DNA of 64,000 nucleotides. It comes from Maratus speciosus (taxonomy: Eukaryota > Arthropoda > Arachnida > Araneae > Salticidae). The first letter of the stretch is position 1; each line of letters starts with the position of its first letter. A program made the position numbers and the translations under genes. Under the pieces are notes generated by a model. It worked only from the letters and a program-made list of their open reading frames with translations. It made no database searches and was not told the DNA's origin. Of the stretch, positions 22,866 through 34,284 are shown piece by piece. The stretch covers positions 532,955,073 through 533,019,072 of the forward strand of contig OZ010786.1 of assembly GCA_963932465.1 (NCBI GenBank), read 5' to 3'.

Positions 22866-22868
<3 letters not shown>
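20750..22868 (+). repeat. ~327 bp satellite array, seven units, each with a GCCGCCAT/ATGGCGG dyad
   Basis: Units start near 20764, 21084, 21421, 21754, 22079, 22406 and 22733 (periods about 320-337). Each has the dyad GGCCGCCATTTTGAAACAAG followed by ATGGCGG, then GAAGCTGGCCAACGAACTCG, ATGTACTATGTACACACC, a TTCATAAATACG block and an ATTCAAAATGCTATAACTCA block. The leftmost units are the most diverged and the two rightmost the most alike, consistent with newer growth on the right, where the array stops at a (TA)n tract. Short frames inside are repeat artefacts. Confidence 0.85.

Positions 22869-22915
<47 letters not shown>
22869..22915. repeat. (TA)n microsatellite at the satellite edge
   Basis: An uninterrupted TA tract of about 46 bp directly abuts the last satellite unit. 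Confidence 0.9.
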
Positions 22916-22917
<2 letters not shown>

Positions 22918-23010
22918 ATTTTGAACGGAGGGTGGTTTCGGGGTCTGGGGGATGTTCGATGAAAATATACCAAAATTTTTTGAAATCGCTTTCCTCCGAA
23001 CGGCTGCAAT

Positions 23011-23040
23011 AGGTAGCTTTTTTGTAAAGAAAGCTACCTA
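23011..23040. other. Short perfect-arm hairpin TAGGTAGCTTT..AAAGCTACCTA
   Basis: An inverted repeat with an arm of about 10-11 bp (AGGTAGCTTT and AAAGCTACCT) around a short T/A-rich loop, in a relatively G-rich segment (22920-23160) that follows the satellite. Function unknown. Confidence 0.5.
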
Positions 23041-23835
23041 AAAATTACATGAAAGGGAAATTTTGAAAATAAGGGGGAAAAGAAAGGGAAAATGGAAATG
23101 AACTCAGGCCAGAAAAACTTCGAATCTTTAGTTGAAACTGGGGACGCGCTATTGAAGGGTGAAAACGTTATTTCTATTTATATAATGCAGCAAGCATAAT
23201 AGTATACATCTGAACTTATGATGAATTTAGTTAACTAGAAAAACATTAGGATAAGACGAAAGAACTATGAATGTTGTAAAATAATATAGTAAGTTATATA
23301 TGAATTTTAGAACTTTTATGTTTTTAAGGATTAAATGAAATTTAAACTTTTAAATAGACAAGAATGGAAAATAGGATAATGTGTTAAAAATAACTTATAA
23401 AGGAACGAACTTTTATAAAAAGATACTTAGAAGAATTGAAAAATTTCTATTATGGAAAATTGAAGAGATTTAATAGACTTAAAAATTATATCCACAATTT
23501 GGAATGAATTGAACTGTAAATTTATGAAATATTTGTGAACGGACGAAATACAAAGTATATAAATGGCTAATAAAGGGGAATACTAAGTGAAGTTAAATGT
23601 AATGTTTTTTTTTTCTGTATAGAACTGTAAAATAATATATATTTTTTAAAAATAATTTAAAATGATGTGGCTTTTTTTAAGATAAATAAAGAAAACATTA
23701 ACAAAATGAAAATGCTTTTAAATATATGAAGGATGTATACAAAATAAAGTATTGCTGCACATGGAAAATAAAGTAAAACCTGATAATAAGGTAAATAACT
23801 TAAAGTTATAGATTATATGTATTATGGTCTATTAT

Positions 23836-26439
23836 TGAAAATAATTTGCTACGCATTTTAATAGTATTACAGTATTTTAAACACAATGAAATTTAAATAC
23901 ATTATTATGGTGCACTAAAAATGGATGCTATACAATACGCTACTGTAACTTAATGTAGCACTTACAGTACGGGAACAGGAAGACTCAAACTTAGTCTGTT
24001 ATATTACGATTTATGAAGAAAAATTGTTTGTGACGTATTTAAATGATAATCTGTTACAAACACAATTAAATTGCTATGTTTTTCAGAGATGCATTAATAC
24101 CTGCTTTCTATAGAATAATGGGCGCAAAGCATTTATTATTCATTTACAGTTTCGCACAATTGAGTTCGCATATCTAATGGTCTACGGAAAAAAAGAAAAC
24201 TGTTAGTAGCGTAATTACATTATGTAATATTATTTGAAATACGATGATGCATTGATCGTTCATTTACATGGACACATAAATGATTTCGAAGACAATACTG
24301 TTACTAATACAAATTGTTGTCTTTTATAAACGATTGCTTAAAGCGCGTTTTCAGTTAAAGTGTGAGTTTTTAAGTTTAACTAAATCTTTGAATAAACATG
24401 GTGTGCGTAAATAATATTGAACATATACAAGGTCACATAAAACAATTCGTTAGCGTTACTGAAAATGAATCATAATTGTTTTAAAATGTTTTTTTTATTA
24501 TTATTATTATTTCAGTTTTGCAACTTCATGCTGATTTTCAAGCTCAAATACATTTAGTTTAATACTAAGAGTGGTTTGCAGAATAGAAATAAAATCACAT
24601 ATATCTATGAAAAGAGCTCAGTATATAGCATCATGCGTATTGTAATGCCTGAAAGTGTGGTTTCAGTAGTTTTAAACATGTTTTTGCATGAAATACGTTT
24701 CAGCATAACATATGGTGTGTCTAAAAATATGTATGTAATATACAGGGCTGTACGAAGGAATTAAGTACGTTTCCGTCTATGGGTAGATAATGCTGAAGCG
24801 TGTTATGTGTTTTATTTACTATGTTGGGTTTTAGAATTCTATATACAATTAATAGAGTTTTGTGGATCATACACAGGGCAACACTAAAGAAATGGAACAC
24901 GTTTATGGCTATGGGCGGTAATTATTCATACGCTTCCTATAATACGTACTTAAGTATCTTCTTTACAATATTAAAAGGCGAATTTTTGAAAAGGATTTTG
25001 TAAGCATTAGAAGGTGTTTTTGTAAGCATTAGAATGTCATTATTTTTCTGTTTTGTTGTTTTGTAGTATAGATAGATATACACTTAAAAACACAGAGAGA
25101 ATAATTACATCACGCATCTTTTTTTACATATAAAAATCCTAATTAAATCCTAGAAAAACAAGGAAAATGACAATTATCCGAAATAATAATACAGTGGACG
25201 AAAAAGGTTATTTTTCAGCTAATTAATCACCTAAATATAAAAAAAAATTCTGATTATTTTTTAGTTTCATCTTTTATAGACTATATCTATTTTAAATCAC
25301 ATCTAAAATTTATTCTTAAAAGTAATTTTTTGTAATAATAAATTTATTTGAATAATGAATTAAAATGCAAAAAATAAATATATCCCTTTGTATTTTTGCA
25401 TAATAATAAAAACCATAATTTCATAATTTTAATCATATTAAGTAATACCATATATATATTTTTTAATTTTATAACTTAAACAAAACGCATCTAATGGATT
25501 TAAATGTTATTGATTAATAATAAAACGTGTAAAATACATTTTAAAAAATTTCCGTGAAAGAATTATTACGTCCGTTTCATTCAAAAAGAAAAATAAATAA
25601 ATTACACGGATTTTTCTATCAATCCTTTTTTATTAAACTCGTTTTTAAAAAATTCTTTGAACGATATAATTTCCTGTACAAGTCTGTTTTCAATACCTTA
25701 TTATGCTGTTTTTTAAAGGTAATTATTCAGTCATCATAAAAGTAGGGTATTTTTCATTTCCTTTAAAGTGTTACCTGATTTTGTAAACTATATAAAAAGA
25801 AATAATTATATATATATACTCTTTGCATTTACATGAATTTATGGATTATCTCTTAATGGCTTTATATAAAACAGAAGAAACGGAAGATAACAAAAATTTT
25901 AAACGCATACTGAAGTTTAAATGTTTGAATAGCCAATTGTTATATGTACTTTTTGGAATAGTGTTTAACATCACTGTTTTTGTTTTTATTTCTAAACATA
26001 AAAATTACTTTTTAAAGCGAAAAGGTTCATCGATAGACTCAGTCTCATCACTTTTTGCATCGCGTTATTGAAGACTAAGTAAATTAATCTTATCGAAATA
26101 AGAATTTATTTAGGCTATAATTTAAAAATGTTTTTGGATCTAATTTATTAAAATGTCTCCGGAAGTATATAGAATTCGGGTCTCCAGTGATAGACACTTT
26201 TTACTTAGTTGTAAAAATGTAAATCACATGTATATATTTTTTTATTATTTATGAGAAAAGAAACATTGTACTTTATAATAAATGCTTTCTATTTATTTGA
26301 AACACTGGTAATTTATTTTTAAATGAAATTATGAATGAAATTATGAAATGAAATTATGAATTTAATATGAATGTAAAATAATTTAGCTTTTAATCGAATT
26401 TTTATATTCATTTAGAAGAAGGAAAAAAAAAATCAAATA
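23836..26439. other. Non-coding interval
   Basis: No supported gene. Two similar stretches at about 24742-24785 and 24868-24915 (ACAGGGC..AC.AA.GAA followed by ACGTTT..G.CTATGGG) suggest a degraded ~125 bp tandem duplication. The 82-codon frame at 25823-26071 has no recognisable domain and AT-driven composition, so I do not call it. Confidence 0.45.
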
Positions 26440-27800
26440 GAAACAAAAAATTCCAAGATGTACTAGAGTAATGACGTTTTAAACAGTTTCTAAACTTAAT
26501 GCCACATCATCTCTTGTATGTAAATTGTCTTCGTTTAACAATGTGGTTTTTTACGTTTGTGGAGATTTCCGTTAAACACAAGCTCCATTGTTAAAACTTT
26601 TGTTTAATTATGGCGTTTAAATAGGAACAAATTAGAATTATCGGTAAAATTACACTGTAAAAAACTGTATTTTACAACAAAAGGTGCTGGTACCTCGGCT
26701 GCCAACACAGTTAATGTAAAATTTACAAGCTGTTGTCTTTAAGAATGCTGTAAAATTTCTCAACTCTGGGAAAAGTTGCAAAGTTATTGGCTGCGTGTTA
26801 TACGTGAAAGAAATAATTCGATTTGTACTTCACTTGTTGCTTCAATTCGCTTTCACAGCATCGATACTTGAATTCAATTTTCTACGATCGGTCCTTGAAA
26901 AATTACAACTAAAAGTGTAGGGAATTTATTGATTTTTATAAAAAAAAAAAAAAAAAAAAAATGTGCTGGCAGACCAGCTGCCATCAGAGTTGCTTCAAAA
27001 TTTAAAAGTAGCTGTCTCAAGAGTGCTGTATATATATATTTTTAAATCTCGGGAAAGTAGCATTGATATTGGCTACGTTGTGCACGTGACAGAAATAATG
27101 CGATTTTTACTTCACTTAATGTTTGAAAACGCTTTCACAGCACCGGTGCTTGAATTCGATTTCATACGATCGGTGCCTGAAAAAATACAACATAAATTGC
27201 AGGAAAAACCGCAACATTGTTTTTCAATGTATACTATTCCCCCTCCCCCCCCCAATTAATAAAAAAAAAATTCAAACAGGACACGTGCTAAGATGAAATT
27301 CCAAGTGCTCCTAGAGAAATATTGTTTTAAAGAGTTTCTTTATTTACCAGACAAATCATCACTTATATGTCAATTATCTTTGTTTAACAATGTAGTTTTC
27401 CATTGGAAGGAGACCTCCGTTAAACACAAACTATATTTTTACAGCTTTTGTTTCCTTATGACGTTAAAAAAAAATAATAATTTAGAATTTAATTTTAAAA
27501 TTATATTATTTTTAATCTTATGAAAATATGGAATTTAAATATAAAATTATATTATGTTTCATCTATTTAGAAAAAAAAAAAAAAAAAAAACATACACAAC
27601 ACGTACTAAGAAGAAAATGCAAGGTGTCCGAGAGAAATATAGTTTCTAAACAGTTCCTCTACTTATCTGCCATTTCAGCTCTTATTTGTGAATTGTCTTC
27701 GGGTAAAAGTGTAGTTTTACATTGGAAGGAGATTTTCGGTAAACAAAACCTCTTTTTAAAAAACTTTTGTCTCATTGTGACGTTAAAACAAAGAAAGTAA
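26440..27800 (+). repeat. Complex diverged tandem repeat: three 'a' blocks and two 'b' blocks
   Basis: The 'a' blocks (about 26450-26620, 27290-27475 and 27605-27795) share GTTTCTAAAC or a variant, CATC...TTGTCTTCG and TTTAACAATGT.GTTTT..A. The 'b' blocks (about 26680-26930 and 26965-27230) share GCTGGCAG/GCTGGTAC, CAAGAGTGCTGTA, GAAATAAT.CGATTT.TACTTC and CGATCGGT.C.TGAAAA. Poly-A runs of 20-45 nt separate several blocks (26940-26961, about 27571-27590 and 27852-27895). The frames of 76-98 codons here lie inside these repeats. Poly-A punctuation suggests repeated insertion of A-tailed elements. Confidence 0.55.
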
Positions 27801-27848
27801 TTCAGCATTTATTTATAAAATTGTATTATTTTTCATTCTGCGGAAATA

Positions 27849-27851
<3 letters not shown>

Positions 27852-27895
<44 letters not shown>
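27852..27895 (+). repeat. Poly-A tract, 44 nt
   Basis: An uninterrupted A run. Comparable T runs occur at 31942-31981, 34252-34281, 40704-40734 and 63277-63306. They may be tails of retroposed copies. Confidence 0.9.
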
Positions 27896-27898
<3 letters not shown>

Positions 27899-28292
27899 AT
27901 GCAAGTATGAATGTAAAGCAAAATGACATTTTTAATTAACGTCTTAATATAAAGCGCAATTAAAAATTCATCTTCATTATAAACACATCAACGCATTCAT
28001 AATGCAGTTTTATTCAGTACTACTTCCGTGATTCCTGCAGACATAGATTCATAACATTCTATGTGTTCTGCTTTTAGTTTTACATTTTCACAGTTTATAT
28101 ATTTTTAATTTATTATTTTCTCTAATGGAATTTTTATTTTCCACGTCATCTACATCTTCAATGAAAAAATCTAATTTTAATTTAACTAAATTTAAAGAAG
28201 AATTTATTTTTAACTAAATTTAAAGAAGACAATAAGTATTTCGAGCAAAGTATTTTTTCATAATTTAGTACAAAGAAGCATGAGGTAACATA

Positions 28293-28294
28293 CC

Positions 28295-28349
<55 letters not shown>

Positions 28350-28360
28350 GTGTGTGTGTT
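28293..28360. repeat. Compound (CA)n(TA)n(TG)n microsatellite
   Basis: A CA run is followed by a TA run and a TG run, making the whole tract self-complementary, so it could extrude a hairpin. Confidence 0.9.
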
Positions 28361-28832
28361 CCGGCCTTGTGCGCATGCCGAACGAGCTCCGTAGCTTTGC
28401 GGTCATGTGACCCAGTTCAGTTGTTCTTGATTTGCCATTGCGGCACGTTGTGTATTCGAGCGGGTCTTATCCCCAAGTATAGAGTATGTTGTTCATAGTT
28501 GCCATTGCGGCACGTTGTGTATTCGAGCGGGTCTTATCCCCAAGTATAGAGTATGTTGTTCATAGTTGCCATTGCGGCACGTAGTGTATTCGAGCGGGTC
28601 TTATCCCCAAGTATAGAGTAGTTGTTCTTGAGCTGCCATTGTGGCACGTTATGTTATAGCGGGTCTTATCCACAATTATTCTGTTGCTTATAGCGGGAGT
28701 ATTCCCCAAAATATGTTTTACGAACGTCACTTGTTCTAACAGCGGGTTATTAACCCAAAGTCACCTCATCATTCTATATGTTCTTCAGTGTTTGTGATTG
28801 TTTATAACATTTGTGTGCTGTGTGATATAAAA
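28361..28832 (+). repeat. 67 bp tandem repeat in a CpG-richer leader
   Basis: GCCATTG starts at 28434, 28501, 28568 and 28634 (periods 67, 67 and 66). Units contain GCGGCACGTTGTGTATTCGA and GCGGGTCTTATCCCCAAGTA. The first two units are essentially identical, so the expansion is recent. Further GCGGG..ATT.CCC motifs follow at about 28690 and 28742. The segment upstream (GTGCGCATGCCGAACGAGCT) is unusually CpG-rich for the window. It looks like the promoter/leader of a transposon whose coding start follows at 28833. Confidence 0.6.
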
Positions 28833-28922
28833 ATGTCAAAAAGAAAACTATTGGTCTTCAATCTTAAAGTTACACACAGTATTCACATACAATATATATA
28901 TATATATAATTTTAAATCATAA
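28833..28922 (+). pseudogene. Possible Tigger/jerky-type transposase N-terminus, truncated
   Basis: An ATG at 28833 opens MSKRKLLVFNLKVTHSIHIQ, which resembles the first residues of Tigger/CENP-B-like transposases (MSKRK.L...K). The frame then runs into TA microsatellite sequence and stops after 29 codons. The match is short, so the call rests on the start motif and the repeat-rich leader. Confidence 0.3.
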
Positions 28923-29262
28923 ATATATGTTTATATATATATATATTTATGCATATATATATATATATATATATATACCTATTTATATATTTTCATAATG
29001 TAATATTAAACAATATGCATTACAACATAAATAATATAATATGTAATAATATTTATCTCAATAAGGGGATACATTTTCTTTTTACAAATCGAAATGGAAC
29101 TAGAATAATTTTTAAAAAAACTTAAAATCTCTATATCTATTGAATTTAATATTAAAAAATGTGTAATACAATAAAAATAACACAAGTATTAAGAATTTGC
29201 AATATGTATTTCAAGAAATACAGCGAGGATTGAAGAACATTTAGAAAACTTTAAATTATATA

Positions 29263-31080
29263 CAAGGTGGCCATAATTAAACTGACGGTACTCAGAGTGT
29301 TCTGTAGTTCGATCTAATTGCGAGAATGACGCCAAATTTTGTAAGAATATTAAACAAGACTGGGGACGAAGGATTCCTAGAAAAAAAGTTCCAAAATTCA
29401 CCGCCAGGGGAGTATGTGGCGCTGTGTATTCGAAAAAGAGAGTTTCAAAAAAGAAGAACCAATACTGAAATAAAATTAGTGTTTATTTAGCACATCCAAT
29501 TCGGTTTTGATGAGGCCGCCGTTTTCGTGGACCACATATTGCGTTCTGTGCACAGCATTTACAACAGCAGAGAATAACAAGTTTGCATGAATCTCCCTTA
29601 CAGTTCGCGATATGTTATCATTCAACGTAGCCAGGTCCTGGACACCTCCGTGATAAACGTTGGACTTTAGGTAACCCCATATCCAAAAGTCGCAGGGTGT
29701 AAGATCTGGGGACGGAGGAGACCATGCGGTTGGAAAACAGCGACTAATGACTTTTTCTGTTGTGAATTTCTGTCGTAGGAGCTGCTGTACGCGCAAAGCA
29801 ATATGTGGAGGGACTCATTCTTGCATGAAAATTATTTTCTCCAGGCACTGTCTTTGCTGAATTGCCGGAATAACAAAGTTGTTTAGCATTTGGCGATATT
29901 TGTTTCCGGTAACAGAACAAGTTACATGTCCTGTCGGAGTAATGTTCTAATAGAAGAATGGATCTATGATCATATCTGCTGTGAAACCACACCAAACAGT
30001 TATCTTTGGTGAATGCAAAGGAATTTCTTTAAATACTCTTGGTGACTTGTTATCCCAAATTGGGCAGTTCTGGGTATTTACAGATCCATTCAGGCAAAAG
30101 TGGCCCTCGTCTCCCCATATGATTTTCCAGGGCCAAGCATCATCCAAATCCGTTCTGGCAAGAAAAGTGAGAGCAAATATCAGTCGCTTATCATGGTCGG
30201 TGTGACGTAACTCTTGTACACGGCTGATCTTATAGGGATAAAAGTGGATAATCTATCGTAGGATTTTCCATACGGTACAATAAGGCATATCCAGATTCCC
30301 AACTATCCCAAAAACGCTGAAAGTGGTAGCAATATTGTCTGGTACTCTGTCGACAATCGCCGTTACCACTTCTCCGATTGTATCCTGTGATACTGGTTTT
30401 CGTCCTCTGCTTGACTGAATATTTAGAGAACCTGTTTTCTCAAACTTCTCAACCATTTCTTTTAAACCATTAACTGACAAATGACCGACAAAAACTGACA
30501 ATGCATTTTTTGTGGTTTCTAAAAGCACGAAGACCGGCTGGCGCATTGCACTAGTTGAGATAAAAGGATTTGACTAGTAGAGCTCTCTCGACCAGAGAAG
30601 GAGACATTATGAAAGATAACTTTCAATGAAATTGTTTCTAACAGTAGCATACTACCGTTTAAAGCCGACCAAGTTGGCACTGGACCAAAACATGTAACGT
30701 GAAATTTTAATAAAGGACTTCTTCTTCTGCTGTTGCTTTCTTTGGGCCTCTGTAAGTGAAATTGCAGATAAAGAAACTTTAGCAGTGTTTAAGAATTTTT
30801 TTAGTTTTTTATAAACTGATACCAGTTTGAGCTTGGATTAAATTGCTAAATTCGTTAAATAAACCGTAATTTTATTTCAGTATTGATTCTTTGAAAATCT
30901 CTTTTTCGAATACACAGTGTCACATATTCCCCTAGCGGTGATTTTAGAACTAATTTTTTGTTCGCGGAATCCTTCTACCCCCGTTTTGTTTAATCTTACT
31001 ACAAAATTTGGCGGCATTCTCGCAATTAGATCGCGCTATAGAACACTCTGTGTACCGTCAATTTAATTATCTCCACCTTG
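29263..31080 (-). mobile_element. Mariner/IS630-type transposon, 1818 bp, with ~220 bp terminal inverted repeats
   Basis: The ends are CAAGGTGGCCATAATTAAAC (left) and the inverted CAAGGTGGAGATAATTAAAT (right), flanked by TA (29261-29262 and 31081-31082). The inverted repeats run far inward: GCGAGAATG.CGCCAAATTTTGTA and TCGAAAAAGAGA...AATACTGAAATAAAATTA also have partners near 30870-31045. The transposase occupies the minus strand. The element is structurally almost complete. Confidence 0.82.
29476..30546 (-). pseudogene. Mariner/IS630-type transposase, full length but with three in-frame stops
   Basis: One continuous frame of about 356 codons, normal for the family, runs from an ATG at 30546 to a TAA at 29476 with no frameshift, interrupted by stops after KILR (30253), after PFFY (29947) and within the second catalytic block. 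The blocks in order are: HTH with GRKPVSQDTIG; WGDEGHFCLNG with the first Asp; KITVWCGFTADMI; MQE-stop-VPPHIA, where the family has QDGAPPH, so the second catalytic Asp is Glu followed by a stop; and SPDLTPCDFWIWGYLKSNVY, ending the triad in Asp. Loss of the second Asp and the stops make it inactive. The lack of frameshifts suggests a fairly young copy. Confidence 0.85.
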
Positions 31081-31082
31081 TA

Positions 31083-31685
31083 TTTCTTTGATAATATGAA
31101 AATATCTGGATAAAAATTAAAACCATAATCATATATGAATTGGAGCTTTATATGTTTAGTTTATTGAGAATTTTTTTTTCGTTAAATGTGCTGTTTAAAA
31201 ATCTATTACGCTGAATTTGAGAGTTATATATAGATTTTTAAGAAATTACTTATAAATTACATAACTAAATTATTCATAAGAATAATATAAATATATTTTG
31301 TCGTCAATATTGGAATATGTTGGATAAAAACAATGCTTTTTACAAACTCAACTGATTTTATTGTTTTACGATACTCATGAATTAAACTTAGAAACAATTA
31401 TTTAATGCCCTTTCTTGTTTATTCATAAGTCAAAATGCCTGTAGAAACTTTCAAATTATGTTCATCTTAGAATTTAATACTTTTTTGGCATTTTAAAAAT
31501 TTAGAATTTTTTTTTTATTTTAATCAATGATTTAAAAAAATCGGTTGATTAAAATCATGATTTAATCGAGGATTTAAATCAACTGATCAAAATCATTGAC
31601 ATCCTAGTTAAAAATAAATAAATAAAAAACTTTATATATATATTTATCACTGTATATAAATAAAACAAATTAGTAAAAAGTTTAA
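31083..31685. other. Non-coding interval with a hAT-like ATTTAAATC/GATTTAAAT fragment
   Basis: At 31515-31612 there is a run of alternating ATCAATGATTTA, AAATCATGATTTAATCGAGG and ATTTAAATCAACTGAT motifs ending GACATCCTAG. It resembles one end of a miniature hAT-type element, but no matching left end or target duplication was found. Confidence 0.35.
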
Positions 31686-31689
31686 CGTT

Positions 31690-31940
31690 GATTATGCACG
31701 AATTACAATGATTGATGATCTAATCCTTAAAGTTTCAATTTTATGCTTCAGAAAAATCAAAAAAATTATTAATATATTTTGATCTATTTTACTTTTCTTT
31801 TGATGAATGATTCAGATGTGACACTAAAATTCTCTTGAACCTAAAAATGTTCATCGTAAAAATGTCAGTTATATCCACTTTCATTTTAATTTTAAAAGGA
31901 GAAGACTTCTCTTTAAAATTCTATTTGAGCATTTTGAAAT

Positions 31941-31981
<41 letters not shown>

Positions 31982-32400
31982 CCGAAATTGATTGAATTCG
32001 ATACTTTTTTGACGTATTATATAATTTTATTCCATTACTGGTATTTCCACCGCAGAGAAGTTACATTTCACGCTTAATATTTAAAATTTTATATTTATGT
32101 CTATTGAAATATAAGCATTTAACGAATACTTAAAATAAACAGATGACATTTTTTTTAAAGTTCGCTATATTAAAAGAGTAGCAGAGTGTACTCAGTATTA
32201 ATTAAAGTAGTAAAATTAGCAAAGTTACAGGTAACAATATTTAAATGAAAATTTTATGACATGTTAAAATCAATACGCATTAACATCACTACTCATAAAT
32301 GATATATTTAGCCATATTTCAAGCCTTAATGCAGTTAATCAAACATAAAACAATAAATAACAATTACATTTGTCCTTAAACATTGCCAAACGAGTAAGCA
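31690..32400 (+). repeat. Partial copy of the segment duplicated at 59.1-59.9 and 63.1-63.8 kb
   Basis: Colinear strings include GATTGATGATCTAA, TTTTATGCTTCAGAAAAATC, TTCTTTTGATGAATGATTCA and ATTTGAGC before a 40-nt T run, then TTAATCAAACATAAAACAAT and ACATT. The same order is found in both other copies. No open frame is conserved. Confidence 0.6.
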
Positions 32401-32950
32401 GCACGATACTACAGGTATTCTAAGAATATGAATATGATCATATATGATTGAAAATATATATATATATATATATAAAAATACCCGACGCCAGGTTATGCCA
32501 AGGGAGGGCCCACGCAATTCTGTGGGCACAGGCTCTAATTTAAATCACACAAAAAGAGGATTATTATTTTTTTTTTTTGGTTTACCTAAAAATTGTGTAG
32601 TTCTGGTGTTAAAGGAATATTGTATAAACTGCATCTGACTTTGGATGGAAATAACTGCTCATCCACAACTAGATTTTCTCCTGGCTTATAGGAAATAGCA
32701 CATTTCTATATAAATTTATTTCAAATATCTGATATCATAGCAAAAGTAGTTTCTAAGAATTTGTTTCTAAACGCTGATTCCTAGTTGAATTCATGTTATA
32801 CCATAGATTTTTCATTATATCTCGAAATCAATTGCGAGACATTGTTTCTGGAAACAAAAAAAAAGAAGACGCCATGTGTCATTCCACAGAAAATTGTAAT
32901 CCACATAATATCAACCGTGTGCTCTTCTTACATAAATAACAGCAATAAAA
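32400..32950. other. Non-coding interval
   Basis: Contains a short TA tract (32455-32474) and a GC-richer patch (GGAGGGCCCACGCAATTCTG at about 32503). Nothing else recognised. Confidence 0.45.
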
Positions 32951-32953
32951 GCA

Positions 32954-33265
32954 TCAAACACTTCCAAACATATTTTTCATTTTTTTCGTTGCTTTGAACT
33001 GACTCTGCTTCAATGCATTTTTTATATGATTTAACAAGGATTCATCCATAAACAAACTCCAAGCAATAAACGCATTGTCACCGACATTTCTGTATGCAGG
33101 ATTTCTTGTCCATGCTTTCTTCAGTACCACTAAAAGTATATTTTGCTTCAAAGTTTTTTTTAGGATCGTAATCCCATATAATCATTATTACTCTGTTCTT
33201 CCTCATCAGATACATGTTCAGATATAGCCTCTAAAAGTTTCACAATTTTACATGGACTGACATAA
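32954..33265 (-). pseudogene. Possible piggyBac-like transposase N-terminal fragment
   Basis: Minus-strand frames give KLLEAISEHVSDEEEQSNND and, after a shift, DYDPKKNFEAKYTFSGTEES, then WTRNPAYRNVGDNAFIAWSL followed by FMDESLLNHIKNALKQ. An acidic leader followed by a 'W...P...F..LF.DE.L..I' segment is the layout of the start of piggyBac-type transposases. The catalytic domain is absent and no TTAA-flanked ends were found, so the family call is tentative. Confidence 0.35.
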
Positions 33266-33269
33266 AGCT

Positions 33270-33845
33270 GTCTTTGAGTAGCCAACAAAGTGTGAATAAA
33301 AGAATGAAATGCCACAAACGTTGACTCAACTATTTCAAACTATTCACTGTTAAATTTCTCAAAAAAGGCATGGATGAGTGGTTGGTGGAATGTATGACCT
33401 GCTTGAAAGAAACGGATTTGAAATTTAGGTGAATTGTGTTTTGTTGCAGTTTGCAAAAAAGGGATGGCCAGTACAGAAGAAAGGGGGAGGTGGGACGTAT
33501 TTCCGGTTGCATGGAAGCAGTTAATGAAAAGAATGTGTAGGTAATAATGTTTTTCAAGAGAATGTGTTTACTGAGCAATAAAACATGATGAATCTACCCA
33601 ATTTTACTAGCAGTAAATTTGACTGCTCGTAGCGGTTCTAGGTATAGCTAAAAATACCTTCGTTAATTTTAATTTCATTCGATTCACATTTTATAGCAAT
33701 ACTTTTCGAGGTTATTTAGGAAAATTGAAAAAAATGTGACTTCCGAAGATAGAGAATTTTTTACGAATCCAAGTTGAAATTGTGAAACAAATCAAAATGA
33801 TAGTTCTGGCAATTCAGTTTTAAAGCTCAAAATTATATTGATTGT
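33270..33845. other. Non-coding interval
   Basis: The 82-codon minus-strand frame at 33330-33578 has no recognisable domain. A G-rich patch lies at about 33470-33500. Confidence 0.4.
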
Positions 33846-34250
33846 TTTATTTATTAAATTGTCTCTAATTATCATTATTTGACTAAATCATATCCATATA
33901 AACAATATATTTTTTCATTCAGATGTAACAGTACACATATTTTGGAAAATATTTTTTTAAATCTTGATTTCAATTTTTTTTCTGTAATAGATTCCATTGT
34001 ACGAAATATGAAGAGCTGAAGATACTCTAATACCATTTATCATTTATTAAACAAGTTTCGTGTAACAACCCGAGGTACAACTTGATAAAGACGCTATATT
34101 TTCATGTTCATTTTTAAATAAACATTTTTTTATGAGTTATTTCTTTCTTTATTATAAAGAATTCAAGAATATATGTGTTTGCATTTGACTTTAATTATTT
34201 GCAATAGTACAACCTTATGATTTAGTTTAATTTTATTCGTAAAGAACATT

Positions 34251-34284
<34 letters not shown>

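Larger units (their letters stand above)
20236..23819. mobile_element. 3.6 kb unit bounded by ~115 bp near-identical inverted arms, enclosing a satellite array
   Basis: The left arm (20236-20350) and right arm (23706-23819) are reverse complements with only a few differences; shared strings include CCTTATTATCAGGTTTTACT and CCATGTGCAGCAATACTTTA. A 16-bp direct repeat, TATTATGGTCTATTAT, lies at 20169-20184 and, immediately outside the right arm, at 23820-23835; on the left it is 51 bp from the arm. No transposase is visible inside. The unit could be a foldback/TIR transposon that captured a satellite, or inverted copies of another repeat that happen to bracket the array. Confidence 0.5.

Noticed and set aside
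23011..23040. Rho-independent-type terminator
   Set aside because: The hairpin lacks the context (no operon, eukaryotic DNA) and no T run follows; listed only as a hairpin.
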